Below, piece after piece: positions 26,590 to 34,953 of a stretch of 64,000 bases of DNA. Numbering within the stretch: position 1 is the first letter of the stretch; each line of letters begins with the position of its first letter. The stretch comes from Silicimonas sp. (GTDB lineage: Bacteria > Pseudomonadota > Alphaproteobacteria > Rhodobacterales > Rhodobacteraceae). Below the pieces are notes generated by a model. It was given only the letters and a program-made list of their open reading frames with translations. It made no database searches and had not been told where the DNA came from. Both the position numbers and the translations under genes were made by a program. The stretch is from NCBI GenBank assembly GCA_022820365.1, contig JAJEFO010000065.1, positions 1 to 64,000 on the forward strand, written 5' to 3'.

Positions 26590-28383
26590 CTAAGACGCGT
26601 GGTGCACCTCCTGCAAACCATAGACAGGCGTCGGCAAACCTTCCATCCGAGCCTTGAGCTGAAGCGACAGAAACTGCGAATAATGCCGGGACTGGTGCAG
26701 GTTGCCGCCGTGGAACCATAGAGCCTCCTGCTGCGTCGGCTTCCACATGTTCCGCAATTCGCCTTCCCACGGGCCCGGATCCTTCGGCGTGTCCGACCCA
26801 AGACCCCAGCACTTGCCGACCTTGTCCGCCGTATCCTTGCCGATCAGTTGCTCCACCCATCCGTTCATCGAGGAATAGCCAGTGGCGAAAACGATCACCT
26901 CAGCTGGAAGCTCGGTCCCGTCCTCCAACTTCACGCCGCCAGACGAAACCTCGGTCACCTGACCATGCGCCAGCTTGATCTTGCCGTCCGCCACAAGTTC
27001 GCTTGCGCCAACATCAATGTAATATCCCGATCCTCGTCGCAGGTATTTCATGAAGAGCCCACTGTCATCCGCACCCCAGTCCAGTTGGAACCCGGACCGC
27101 TCGAGACGGTCATAGAACGTCGCATCCCGCTCTCTCATCCTCTCGTAAAGCGGCGTCTGAATCGTGGGCAGGACCTTGTAGGGAATCGATGCCAAAATCA
27201 GGTCGGCAGCATCATGGTCGATGCCGTTCGCGATGGCACGCTCGGAATACAGATCTGCCAGCCCGATATCCATCAACGCCTCGGACTTCACGACATTCGT
27301 GGATGAACGCTGTATCATCGTAACATCGGCCCCCGCCTCCCAGAGAGCGGCGGAGATATCGTGGGCCGAGTTGTTCGAACCGACCACGACGACCTTCTTG
27401 GATCGATACTCATCCGGTCCGGGGTGATCCGAGGAATGGTGAAGATCGCCCTTGAAGCCTTCCATTCCTGGCAGGCTGGGCATATCGGGGACCCCCGCCA
27501 TGCCGGTCGCAAAAACCAGGTGCTTTGGAGCCAACTCGACCTCGTCACCGTCGCGATCGACAACGACCGTCCACTCTTGGCTGTCCGCGTCATAGCGTGC
27601 CGACTTGCAGGTGGTCCGCGTCCAGTAGTTCAACTCCATGATCTTGGTATAGCTTTCCAGCCAGTCCCCGATCTTGTCCTTGGGGCTGAACACCGGCCAA
27701 TCGTCCGGAAACGGCAAATAGGGCAAGTGGTCATACCAGACCGGATCATGCAGGCAGAGCGACTTGTAGCGATTGCGCCAACTATCGCCGGGGCGCTCGT
27801 TCCTTTCGACAATGATCGTGGGCACTTCGAGCCGCCGCAAGCGCGCACCCAAGGCGATGCCGCCCTGTCCGCCGCCGATGATGACCACGTACGGTTGCTC
27901 GGCATACCCCAACTCCCGCGCCTCGCGCGCGCGCCGCTCCGCCCAGGTCTCGCGATCCTTGAACGCGCCGTGCACAACCCCGGGGTCGCGCCGGTCGCCC
28001 TTCTTCTCCTCGAACCCTTTCAATTCCTCGGCGGTAGTCAGCAGCGTCCAGCATCCCTCGTCGTTGAGCCGGACATGACCACGCCCGCGAAAGGCATCCG
28101 TCTCGAAAGTGATCCATGCCTCGGCAATTCCGTCCTGTTCGGTCGGCTCACCGTCGATCTGCCAGTTGGTGGGATGCACATCGCCCAGCGTGATCGAGAC
28201 CATGTCGGAAATTGCGTCCCTGCCCTCCATCGTCTTGATATTCCACGTGAAAGACACGAGGTCGCGCCAGTAGCACTCCTTCGCGAAAAGCGCCTTCAAT
28301 GCAGCGGTATCGCCGCCTTCCAGCGCCTTTCCGAAGCGTTCAAGCCACGTCGAAACTCGCCCCATGGGCGATGCAATGTCCAT
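26590..28383 (-). CDS. Flavin-containing monooxygenase with N-terminal SnoaL-like domain
   Basis: 597-aa fusion. Residues 1-130 look like an NTF2/SnoaL domain (RFGKALEGGDTAALKALF, WITFETDAFRGRGHV). The rest is a class B flavoprotein monooxygenase: FAD motif VVIIGGGQGGIALGARL (about 166-182), NADPH motif VVVVGSNNSAHDISAAL (about 329-345) and FATGYSS (about 508). Such enzymes oxygenate soft nucleophiles (N, S) or perform Baeyer-Villiger reactions. The domain order is known in bacteria but the substrate is not. It is a monocistronic-looking gene divergent from the TPR gene. Confidence 0.88.
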   Translation of the reverse strand: MDIASPMGRVSTWLERFGKALEGGDTAALKALFAKECYWRDLVSFTWNIKTMEGRDAISDMVSITLGDVHPTNWQIDGEPTEQDGIAEAWITFETDAFRGRGHVRLNDEGCWTLLTTAEELKGFEEKKGDRRDPGVVHGAFKDRETWAERRAREARELGYAEQPYVVIIGGGQGGIALGARLRRLEVPTIIVERNERPGDSWRNRYKSLCLHDPVWYDHLPYLPFPDDWPVFSPKDKIGDWLESYTKIMELNYWTRTTCKSARYDADSQEWTVVVDRDGDEVELAPKHLVFATGMAGVPDMPSLPGMEGFKGDLHHSSDHPGPDEYRSKKVVVVGSNNSAHDISAALWEAGADVTMIQRSSTNVVKSEALMDIGLADLYSERAIANGIDHDAADLILASIPYKVLPTIQTPLYERMRERDATFYDRLERSGFQLDWGADDSGLFMKYLRRGSGYYIDVGASELVADGKIKLAHGQVTEVSSGGVKLEDGTELPAEVIVFATGYSSMNGWVEQLIGKDTADKVGKCWGLGSDTPKDPGPWEGELRNMWKPTQQEALWFHGGNLHQSRHYSQFLSLQLKARMEGLPTPVYGLQEVHHAS

Positions 28384-28869
28384 CGATCATACTCCTGCAG
28401 TCGGCCATATCTGATCTCGTCAGGGCAACTTGCCCCAAGAATTCAGGTTAGGTGCGAGAGCCGACCAGTGCAAATGGCATTTCATCGGAGGAACACCGTT
28501 TTCTGGGTCGCCTGTTTCCCGAGGTATCGAGGCGAAATTCCGGAAAAGGCGTGAAAGAGATGAATATCGCAATGGCTGAAGGCAACGCGGGAGCGCCGTT
28601 GGTCGAGGTTACCTTCGACCGTTTTCGAGGCCTGCTCGGCGTTCACGCTCGCGTTCCGGCCCGCATGGTCGCTGAACCGCTCTCGCAGTCTTTCTGTCCA
28701 GAGTGCATCAAACCAAATCGTTGCCTCCATGATCCGCCCTCGCTACTACCAAACGAAACGACGATTGTCGGGCGGGGTTCGCACCCGCCGGGAAAGCGCG
28801 CCTTTCCGCGGCGCACAGAAATTCTGGGCTGGCGCCTAGATTTCCATGTCTTGGAGATGAGGGTTGGAA
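28384..28869. other. Divergent intergenic region
   Basis: About 490 bases between the monooxygenase and TPR genes, expected to hold both promoters. No recognisable coding content; a GATGAGGG ribosome-binding site precedes the TPR start. Confidence 0.4.
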
Positions 28870-30522
28870 ATGCACCACTACGATCTCGGCACCTATTCGC
28901 GGAAAGTAACCACCGCCAATTCCGAGGCCCAGACCTGGTTTGACAGAGGCCTGGTCTGGTGCTTCGGATACAATCACGAAGAGTCGGTTGAGTGCTTCAA
29001 GAAGGCCATCGAGGCGGATCCAGATTGTGCGTTGGCCTACTGGGGCGCCGCGTACTCTTCCGGCTGCAACTACAACAAGCCTTGGGAAGCGTTCGACGAC
29101 GAAGACGCAAAGCGATCGCTTGGGCAGGCATTTGAACATTCAAAGCTCGCGTTGGACAGGATCGAGTGCGCCAGCAAGCCCGAAGCGGCTCTGATACGCG
29201 CGCTGCAGTACCGTTACCAATCGCGCGATGTTCCTTCGAACGAGGTCTTTCGCGCATGGAACGATGAGTACACGGATGCAATGCGCGAAGTTCATCTTGA
29301 GTTTCCCGAAGACCTGGACGTTGTGACTCTGTTCAGCGAGGCCATCATGAACAGGACGCCATGGGCTCTTTGGGATCTTGAATCCGGAAACGTCGCGGAA
29401 GACGCGCTGACCGCCGAGGCGGTCGCGGTGCTCGAGCGCGCGTTGCAGCGAAACGCGGCCTACGAGCATCCTGGCCTGCTCCACATGTATATCCACCTGA
29501 TGGAGATGTCGCCACATCCGGAGCGTGCGCTGAGAGCTGGCGATGCGCTGCGAGCCCTGGTGCCTGACGCCGGGCACCTCTGCCACATGCCGACCCATAT
29601 TGACGTATTGTGCGGCCACTACGAGCGCGTGGTCTCGTCAAATCACTCGGCAGTTCTGGCTGACCGGAAGTACCTCGAACAGCGAGGCCCGTTAAACTTC
29701 TACTCGCTCTATCGGTGTCACAACTACCATTTCAAGATCTACGGCGCGATGTGGCTTGGTCAGTACCAGACCGCGATCGAGACCGCGGAAGAAATGATCT
29801 CGACGCTTCCCGAGGAACTGCTGCTTCAAGAGTCGCCACCGATGGCAGACTGGCTGGAGGGATTCCTGTCGATGAAGCAGCACGTCTACATTCGATTTGG
29901 GAAATGGCAGGAAATCATCGATCAGGACCTGCCAGAAAACCAGGACCTGTTCTGCATGACAACCGCCAGCATGCTCTACGCAAAGGCGGTGGCCTGCGCA
30001 GCGACCGAGAGAGTGTCCGAGGCTGAAAGGCACGCGGAAATGTTCGAGGAAGCTGCCGCGAATGTTCCCGAAAGCCGGATGATATTCAACAACACCTGTC
30101 GTGACATCTTGAAGATTGCGCATGAGATGATGAAGGGCGAGATCGAGTATCGGAAACAAAACCACGATGCGGCATTCGCCCACCTCGAACGCTCGGTGGT
30201 ACTTGATGACACGCTGCCCTACGACGAGCCGTGGGGATGGATGCAGCCGACCCGTCATGCGTTCGGCGCGCTTCTGCTGGAACAGGGACATGTGGGCAGA
30301 GCGGCATCCGTCTATCGCGCGGATCTTGGTCTCGATTCAACGCTTCCGCGGGCCGTCCACCATCCGGACAATGTCTGGAGTTTGCGGGGATACCATGAGT
30401 GCTTGACCCGACTGGACCAAAATGGAGAAGCAAGCCTCGTCAGGCAGCGTCTCGATCTTGCGCTGGCGCGAGCAGACGTGGCGATCAAGTCCTCCTGCTT
30501 CTGCAAACAGGGCAGCGCCTGA
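28870..30522 (+). CDS. TPR-like protein with conserved His/Cys motifs (copy 1)
   Basis: 550-aa, all-helical, soluble protein with degenerate TPRs, clearest at residues 33-60 (GYNHEESVECFKKAIEADP followed by CALAYWGAA). Striking are the conserved His clusters: HPGLLHMYIHLMEM (200-213), HMPTHI (239-244) and RCHNYHF (282-288), plus a C-terminal SSCFC (541-545). The same motifs recur in the paralogue at 38.6 kb, so they are under selection and could bind metal. Bacterial TPR proteins with a similar HMPSHI motif are widespread but functionally uncharacterised. There is no signal peptide. A TTG at 28864 is an alternative start. Confidence 0.8.
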   Translation: MHHYDLGTYSRKVTTANSEAQTWFDRGLVWCFGYNHEESVECFKKAIEADPDCALAYWGAAYSSGCNYNKPWEAFDDEDAKRSLGQAFEHSKLALDRIECASKPEAALIRALQYRYQSRDVPSNEVFRAWNDEYTDAMREVHLEFPEDLDVVTLFSEAIMNRTPWALWDLESGNVAEDALTAEAVAVLERALQRNAAYEHPGLLHMYIHLMEMSPHPERALRAGDALRALVPDAGHLCHMPTHIDVLCGHYERVVSSNHSAVLADRKYLEQRGPLNFYSLYRCHNYHFKIYGAMWLGQYQTAIETAEEMISTLPEELLLQESPPMADWLEGFLSMKQHVYIRFGKWQEIIDQDLPENQDLFCMTTASMLYAKAVACAATERVSEAERHAEMFEEAAANVPESRMIFNNTCRDILKIAHEMMKGEIEYRKQNHDAAFAHLERSVVLDDTLPYDEPWGWMQPTRHAFGALLLEQGHVGRAASVYRADLGLDSTLPRAVHHPDNVWSLRGYHECLTRLDQNGEASLVRQRLDLALARADVAIKSSCFCKQGSA

Positions 30523-31263
30523 GGCGGCGCAGGCGACCGAGGTCAAAATGCTCCGCTCACTTGGCATCGCAGATACTGGGGACCAATGAAATTTCTGAAT
30601 GCGGAAACGCGTTCAATTTTCACCCACTTTTGGGCCATGTGACTTCCGCAATCTGGGACCGGCGATCCGGGGCAGTGTCAGGCGCCGGAGACATGAGCGG
30701 TTCACCGGCAACGCGTGGGACTTCCATATTCGTTCATGCCTGCGAAAGACCGTCTGGGCGAAAGCCTCGCAGACCGTGTCCTCCGGCAGTGCCGGTACGG
30801 GGCTGTCCTGCCTGATTGCCGCCAGAATCGCGGTTGCGCGGGTGCGGACTACGCTCACGCTGATGTCATCCGTGTCGCCGACAATTCTCCAGACGCGCTT
30901 GCCGTCATGCTGACAAAGTCTGAAGAAACGCTTGCCGCCCGAAGGCAGCACGCGGACGCCAAAGCCTTTCAACTTCCCGTCGAGGATGTCATGCGCGGAC
31001 CTCTGGGGGCCCGAGCGCCCGGATTCGGCCCTCGGCAAGGGTGATGGATGCCATCAGTCTGCACTCCCGTTTTCTGCAGAGGGGAACAGAGTCCACCATG
31101 GTCCTGCCCGAAACAGCAAATTTGACAGGAAAAAACGACGTGATATCAAGGGTCTGAATTTCCACCAGCACCGAAGGTTCAGCCATCGGTGTAACTGCTT
31201 GCATGGAAGCGGGCGGTCTATTGAAAGCCGAGCCTGCTAATTTCCGAAACGGAAAGGAATTCC
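30523..31263. other. Region holding an integrase remnant
   Basis: About 740 bases without an intact gene. The central part is the broken integrase (30613-31054, minus). The right part is the leader of the carbonic anhydrase gene, ending with GGAAAGGAA before its ATG. Confidence 0.55.
30613..31054 (-). pseudogene. Tyrosine-recombinase/integrase N-terminal remnant (frameshifted)
   Basis: The N-terminal arm-binding domain of a prophage/island integrase can be read in two pieces: MASITLAEGRIRALGP (from 31054), then after a frameshift near 31005 QRSAHDILDGKLKGFGVRVL, SGGKRFFRLCQHDGKRVWRI and a core-binding start (CEAFAQTVFRRHERIWKSH). The match ends near base 30613, before any catalytic Arg, His or Tyr. 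It is inactive. No tRNA or direct repeat is adjacent, so the original attachment site is not evident. Confidence 0.78.
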
Positions 31264-31914
31264 ATGGAACACGCCCGCGCTCTGCCAGGCCACTTCGTCG
31301 AACGGTATAACGGCTGGAAATCCTCGAATTTTGCAGAGGACCGGGCTCGGTATGAGCATCTTGCGGACAAGGGCCAGCACCCGCTGGCGATGGTGATTTC
31401 ATGCTGCGACAGCCGGGTCCAGGTCGCTTCGATTTTCGACGCTCGCCCCGGCGAACTCTTCATGCATCGCAACATTGCCAACCTCGTTCCGCCCTGCACG
31501 TCCGACGGGAACATGCACGGCACGTCGGCGGCCGTCGAATATGCAGTGACGGCACTCAAGGTCGAGCACCTGATCGTGGTGGGGCACTCAAGTTGCGGCG
31601 GAGTCGCAGGCTGCCATGCAATGTGCTCCGGCCAGGCCCCCGAACTTGAGGACAAGTCGAGCTTCGTCGGGCGCTGGGTCGAAATCCTTCGCCCAGGCTA
31701 CGAACGTGTCGCGGCCCGAAAGGACGAAACCGACCCGATCCGGGCGCTTGAACACGAAGCCGTCGTGGTTTCGCTCGAGAACCTGATGACCTATCCGTTT
31801 GTCAAGGAGGCGGTTGCTGCACGCGCACTGTCGCTCCATGGCCTCTGGGTGAACATCCGGAGCGGCGACCTCCTTCAGTACACTCCGGAAACCGGTGGAT
31901 TCGAGCCAGTCTGA
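31264..31914 (+). CDS. Beta-class carbonic anhydrase
   Basis: 216-aa zinc enzyme interconverting CO2 and bicarbonate. Zn ligands are Cys47 (SCCDSRV, with Asp49/Arg51 dyad), His108 and Cys111 (VGHSSCGG). FMHRNIANLVPP is also family-typical. A GGAAAGGAA ribosome-binding site precedes the ATG. Monocistronic, between the integrase remnant and the convergent asd gene. Confidence 0.95.
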   Translation: MEHARALPGHFVERYNGWKSSNFAEDRARYEHLADKGQHPLAMVISCCDSRVQVASIFDARPGELFMHRNIANLVPPCTSDGNMHGTSAAVEYAVTALKVEHLIVVGHSSCGGVAGCHAMCSGQAPELEDKSSFVGRWVEILRPGYERVAARKDETDPIRALEHEAVVVSLENLMTYPFVKEAVAARALSLHGLWVNIRSGDLLQYTPETGGFEPV

Positions 31915-32049
31915 CCCCCAGCCTTGCACCGCGAGCCGGGCTCGGACGATGACGTCCGGGCCCTGCATAAATGGCCTTGGATGGACAACCTTCCTCGCCG
32001 TTTCGGCACAGCCGCCAGACGGCTTGCATTGGCTAAGTGCAAGGTCCGT

Positions 32050-33087
32050 TCACGCGGCCGCTTCGTCAGCCTTTTGCAGCACCCGGTTTCCGAGGAGTTC
32101 GGCGATCTGAACCGCGTTCAACGCCGCGCCCTTCCTCAGGTTGTCCGAAACGCACCAGAAGTTCAGGCCATTCTCCACCGTCGAGTCCTGGCGGATCCTG
32201 CTGATGAACGTGGCAAAGTCTCCAACGCACTCCACCGGCGTCGCGTAGCCCCCGTCCTCGCGCTTGTCGACGACGATGACGCCGGGACTTTCGCGCAGGA
32301 TTGCTCGCGCCTCGTCTTCGCCCAGGAACTCTTCGGTCTCCACATTGACCGCCTCGGAATGGCCCACGAAGACCGGAACCCGCACGCAGGTCGCCGTCAA
32401 CTTGATCGAGGGATCGATGATCTTCTTTGTCTCGGCAACCATCTTCCACTCTTCCTTGGTCGAACCGTCTTCCATGAAGACATCGATATGCGGAATCACG
32501 TTGAACGCGATCTGCTTCTGGAAATTCTTCACCTCGATTTCGGACACCGGATTGTAGATCGCCTTGGTCTGATCCCACAGCTCATCCATTCCTTCCTTTC
32601 CGGCCCCGGACACGGACTGGTAGGTCGAAACGACGACTCGCTTGATCTTTGCCCGGTCATGCAACGGCTTCAGCGCGACCACCATTTGTGCGGTTGAGCA
32701 GTTGGGATTGGCGATGATGTTCCGGTTCCTGCAGTCCGTGATCGCGTCCGGGTTCACTTCCGGAACGATCAGGGGAATGTTCGGGTCGTAGCGATAGAGG
32801 GACGAGTTGTCGATCACGACGCAACCCGCCTGGACCGCCCTGGGAGCATACTCTTTCGTCGGGCCTGATCCGATTGCAAAAAGCGCCATGTCGAACCCGC
32901 TGAAGTCGAAGGCATCCAGATCCTTCGTCTTGAGGGTCCGGTCGCCGTAGCTCACTTCGGTGCCGAGCGACCTGCGGCTCGCAAGAGCCACGACCTCATC
33001 GGCAGGGAACTGGCGCTCCGCCAGGATGTTGAGCATTTCACGGCCCACGTTGCCCGTGGCGCCGACGACTGCGACGCGATAACCCAC
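32050..33087 (-). CDS. asd: Aspartate-semialdehyde dehydrogenase
   Basis: 345-aa NADPH enzyme leading from aspartyl phosphate to lysine, threonine and methionine. It begins GYRVAVVGATGNVGREML (nucleotide site), has the active-site Cys in IIANPNCSTAQMV and the substrate region HIDVFMEDGSTKEEWK. The start is GTG at 33087 with AGGAGG at 33093-33098; the open frame extends upstream to 33318 but without family character. It provides the precursor for DapD/DapE encoded at 45-48 kb. Confidence 0.95.
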   Translation of the reverse strand: MGYRVAVVGATGNVGREMLNILAERQFPADEVVALASRRSLGTEVSYGDRTLKTKDLDAFDFSGFDMALFAIGSGPTKEYAPRAVQAGCVVIDNSSLYRYDPNIPLIVPEVNPDAITDCRNRNIIANPNCSTAQMVVALKPLHDRAKIKRVVVSTYQSVSGAGKEGMDELWDQTKAIYNPVSEIEVKNFQKQIAFNVIPHIDVFMEDGSTKEEWKMVAETKKIIDPSIKLTATCVRVPVFVGHSEAVNVETEEFLGEDEARAILRESPGVIVVDKREDGGYATPVECVGDFATFISRIRQDSTVENGLNFWCVSDNLRKGAALNAVQIAELLGNRVLQKADEAAA

Positions 33088-33092
33088 CTTGG

Positions 33093-33098
33093 CCTCCT
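33093..33098 (-). promoter_or_regulatory. Ribosome-binding site fixing the asd GTG start
   Basis: AGGAGG on the minus strand, five bases before the GTG at 33087. It decides against the longer open frame. Confidence 0.7.
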
Positions 33099-33310
33099 GC
33101 TTGGCTGGGACGGTGTCCAATATCGCCTGATCGCGCCAGAGAAAAGGGGCGAATCGTTCCATGCCGTGCCCGTAAATGCATTGAAGCCAGCCATCGAACT
33201 GCAGCCGATCCGAAATTCCGACGGCGTGTTTACGCCGTTTCCGGTCTGCGGCAGAATACGACGTCGGTTGCCCATTGACCTCTTGCCCCTTTCGAATCAC
33301 GTCCTTGCCC

Positions 33311-33790
33311 ATGAGCAAAAATCTTCCCTACCGGCCCTGCGCAGGCGTGGCGCTGGCGAACGTCCAAGGCCTCGTCTTCACCGGCGAGCGCGTCGACACG
33401 CCTGGCGCCTGGCAGATGCCTCAGGGCGGCGTGGACAGTGGCGAGACGCCTCGAACAGCGGCGTTTCGCGAACTCGAGGAAGAGACTGGCGTATCGCCAA
33501 CCCTGGTCACCCTTGAGCGCGAGCATCCGGACTGGATTCACTACGACCTCCCTGAACACCTTGTCGGCAAGCTCTGGAACGGACGCTATCGGGGTCAGAA
33601 GCAACGATGGTTTCTGATGCGGTTCCATGGCGCTGACAGCGACATCGACCTGGACCAAAGGCACCGCGAATTTTCACGTTGGCGCTGGTCCACTCCGGAC
33701 GAAGTGATCGGAAACATCGTTCCTTTCAAGCGAGACGTCTACAAGCAGGTCATCGCGGCATTCCGCCCGTACCTGTCTGTCTCTCCGTAG
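33311..33790 (+). CDS. rppH: RNA pyrophosphohydrolase (Nudix, RppH-type)
   Basis: 159-aa Nudix hydrolase that removes pyrophosphate from 5'-triphosphorylated RNA and starts decay. The Nudix box GGVDSGETPRTAAFRELEEE followed by TGV matches GX5EX7REUXEEXGU. The start MSKNLPYRPCAGVALAN and the later YRGQKQRWFLMRF are typical of RppH/NudH. An upstream in-frame ATG (33275) falls in the divergent asd leader. RNase R at 42.2 kb is another RNA-decay enzyme. Confidence 0.92.
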   Translation: MSKNLPYRPCAGVALANVQGLVFTGERVDTPGAWQMPQGGVDSGETPRTAAFRELEEETGVSPTLVTLEREHPDWIHYDLPEHLVGKLWNGRYRGQKQRWFLMRFHGADSDIDLDQRHREFSRWRWSTPDEVIGNIVPFKRDVYKQVIAAFRPYLSVSP

Positions 33791-33922
33791 GCACCTGGCG
33801 TTCCGGCCCGACGCACGATGCCGCCGGGATTCCGAGTACGGTGCGAGCCGTGACGGCCGCGTCCTTCGTGCCGAACGGGAATCGCGCTTTCCCTCCATGA
33901 CCCTCGACGCTAAACCCGCCGC

Positions 33923-34819
33923 ATGCCGAAGAGGAAAGTTGACACGAGAGCGATCGGGCTGGATGCTGGGGCCGGCTTCATCCGGTGGCTGACAGGCGCC
34001 GAGAACCTGCACTACGGCATTTGGACTGGTCTGGAACCCGTCGCGGGAAACACTGGCAAGGCTCAGGAAGAATATACCAGGAGGCTCCTCGGCTACCTGC
34101 CCGAAGGTCGGCTCTCGATTCTCGACATCGGCGGCGGTGCTGGAGAGACCGCCAGAAAGCTCACTGATCTCGGCCACGAGGTGGACATCGTCGTGCCGTC
34201 CCGCCTGCTTGCAGAACGCTGCCGCGCCAACGCGCCCAATGCGCGCGTCCATGAAACGACCTTCGAGGCATTTGACAGCGACACCGCGTTCGATCTTTGC
34301 CTGTTTTCGGAGAGCTTCCAGTACATCCCGCTCCGAGTCGCACTGGACAGGGCGCTGCAACTGGCCGCTCCGGGCGGACATGTGCTGATCGCCGACTGCT
34401 TTCGGTCCGAGGATTTCGAGCCCGGCGGCGAAACTCGGGTCGTTGGCGGCGGACATCCGGTCGCGGAATTCCGGGCAGCTCTCGAGACTTGCGACGGAGA
34501 CGTGCTTCGCCAGGAGGACATCACCGAAGCGGTCGCTCCCTCGATCGACATCGAGCAAGGGCTGTTTCACGTCCTTGGCGATGCGGTCACGCGCGTTGAT
34601 GCCGAGCTTTCCGCGAAGCGGCCAGTGATGCGCTGGCTGCTGGCGGGCACAGCCAGACTCGCATTCGGGCGCCGCCGCCTTTACCGGATGGACAGGCGGC
34701 TTCGCGGCAATGAGCGCAACAGCACGGCCTTTGTCCGGAACAACCGCTACCTCGTTACGCTGATCCAGAAAAAGCAAGGGCTTGCGGTGCGCCGGGAGAC
34801 GAACGCCGCCGCCGTTTGA
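33923..34819 (+). CDS. Class I SAM-dependent methyltransferase
   Basis: 298-aa protein with a Rossmann methyltransferase core: motif I SILDIGGGAGETARKLTDLG (about residues 65-84), motif II FDLCLFSESFQYIP (about 120-133) and the post-core AAPGGHVLIADCFR. The N-terminal TGAENLHYGIWTG resembles small-molecule methyltransferases (sterol/tocopherol/MPBQ type). A C-terminal basic region (LAFGRRRLYRMDRRLRGNER) follows. The substrate is unknown. The dnaE2 open frame overlaps its last bases, but the likely dnaE2 start is 135 bases downstream. Confidence 0.85.
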   Translation: MPKRKVDTRAIGLDAGAGFIRWLTGAENLHYGIWTGLEPVAGNTGKAQEEYTRRLLGYLPEGRLSILDIGGGAGETARKLTDLGHEVDIVVPSRLLAERCRANAPNARVHETTFEAFDSDTAFDLCLFSESFQYIPLRVALDRALQLAAPGGHVLIADCFRSEDFEPGGETRVVGGGHPVAEFRAALETCDGDVLRQEDITEAVAPSIDIEQGLFHVLGDAVTRVDAELSAKRPVMRWLLAGTARLAFGRRRLYRMDRRLRGNERNSTAFVRNNRYLVTLIQKKQGLAVRRETNAAAV

Positions 34820-34880
34820 ATTCGGTTGTCCGACCATGCCTCGCGAATATGAGGAAACAAGAAAAGAAAGCTGGCAAAAG

Positions 34881-34895
34881 GAACAAAAAGGGAAT
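34881..34895. promoter_or_regulatory. Candidate LexA (SOS) box upstream of dnaE2
   Basis: GAAC-AAAAAGG-GAAT matches the alphaproteobacterial LexA site GAAC-N7-GAAC (same as GTTC-N7-GTTC on the other strand) at 7 of 8 positions with exact spacing. It lies 59 bases upstream of the chosen dnaE2 GTG. dnaE2 genes are commonly LexA-regulated. Confidence 0.6.
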
Positions 34896-34953
34896 ATCTT
34901 GCTTCGCGCCGCAGGATCCGAACGCAACCCAGATCGCATCAGGATATTGCCCC

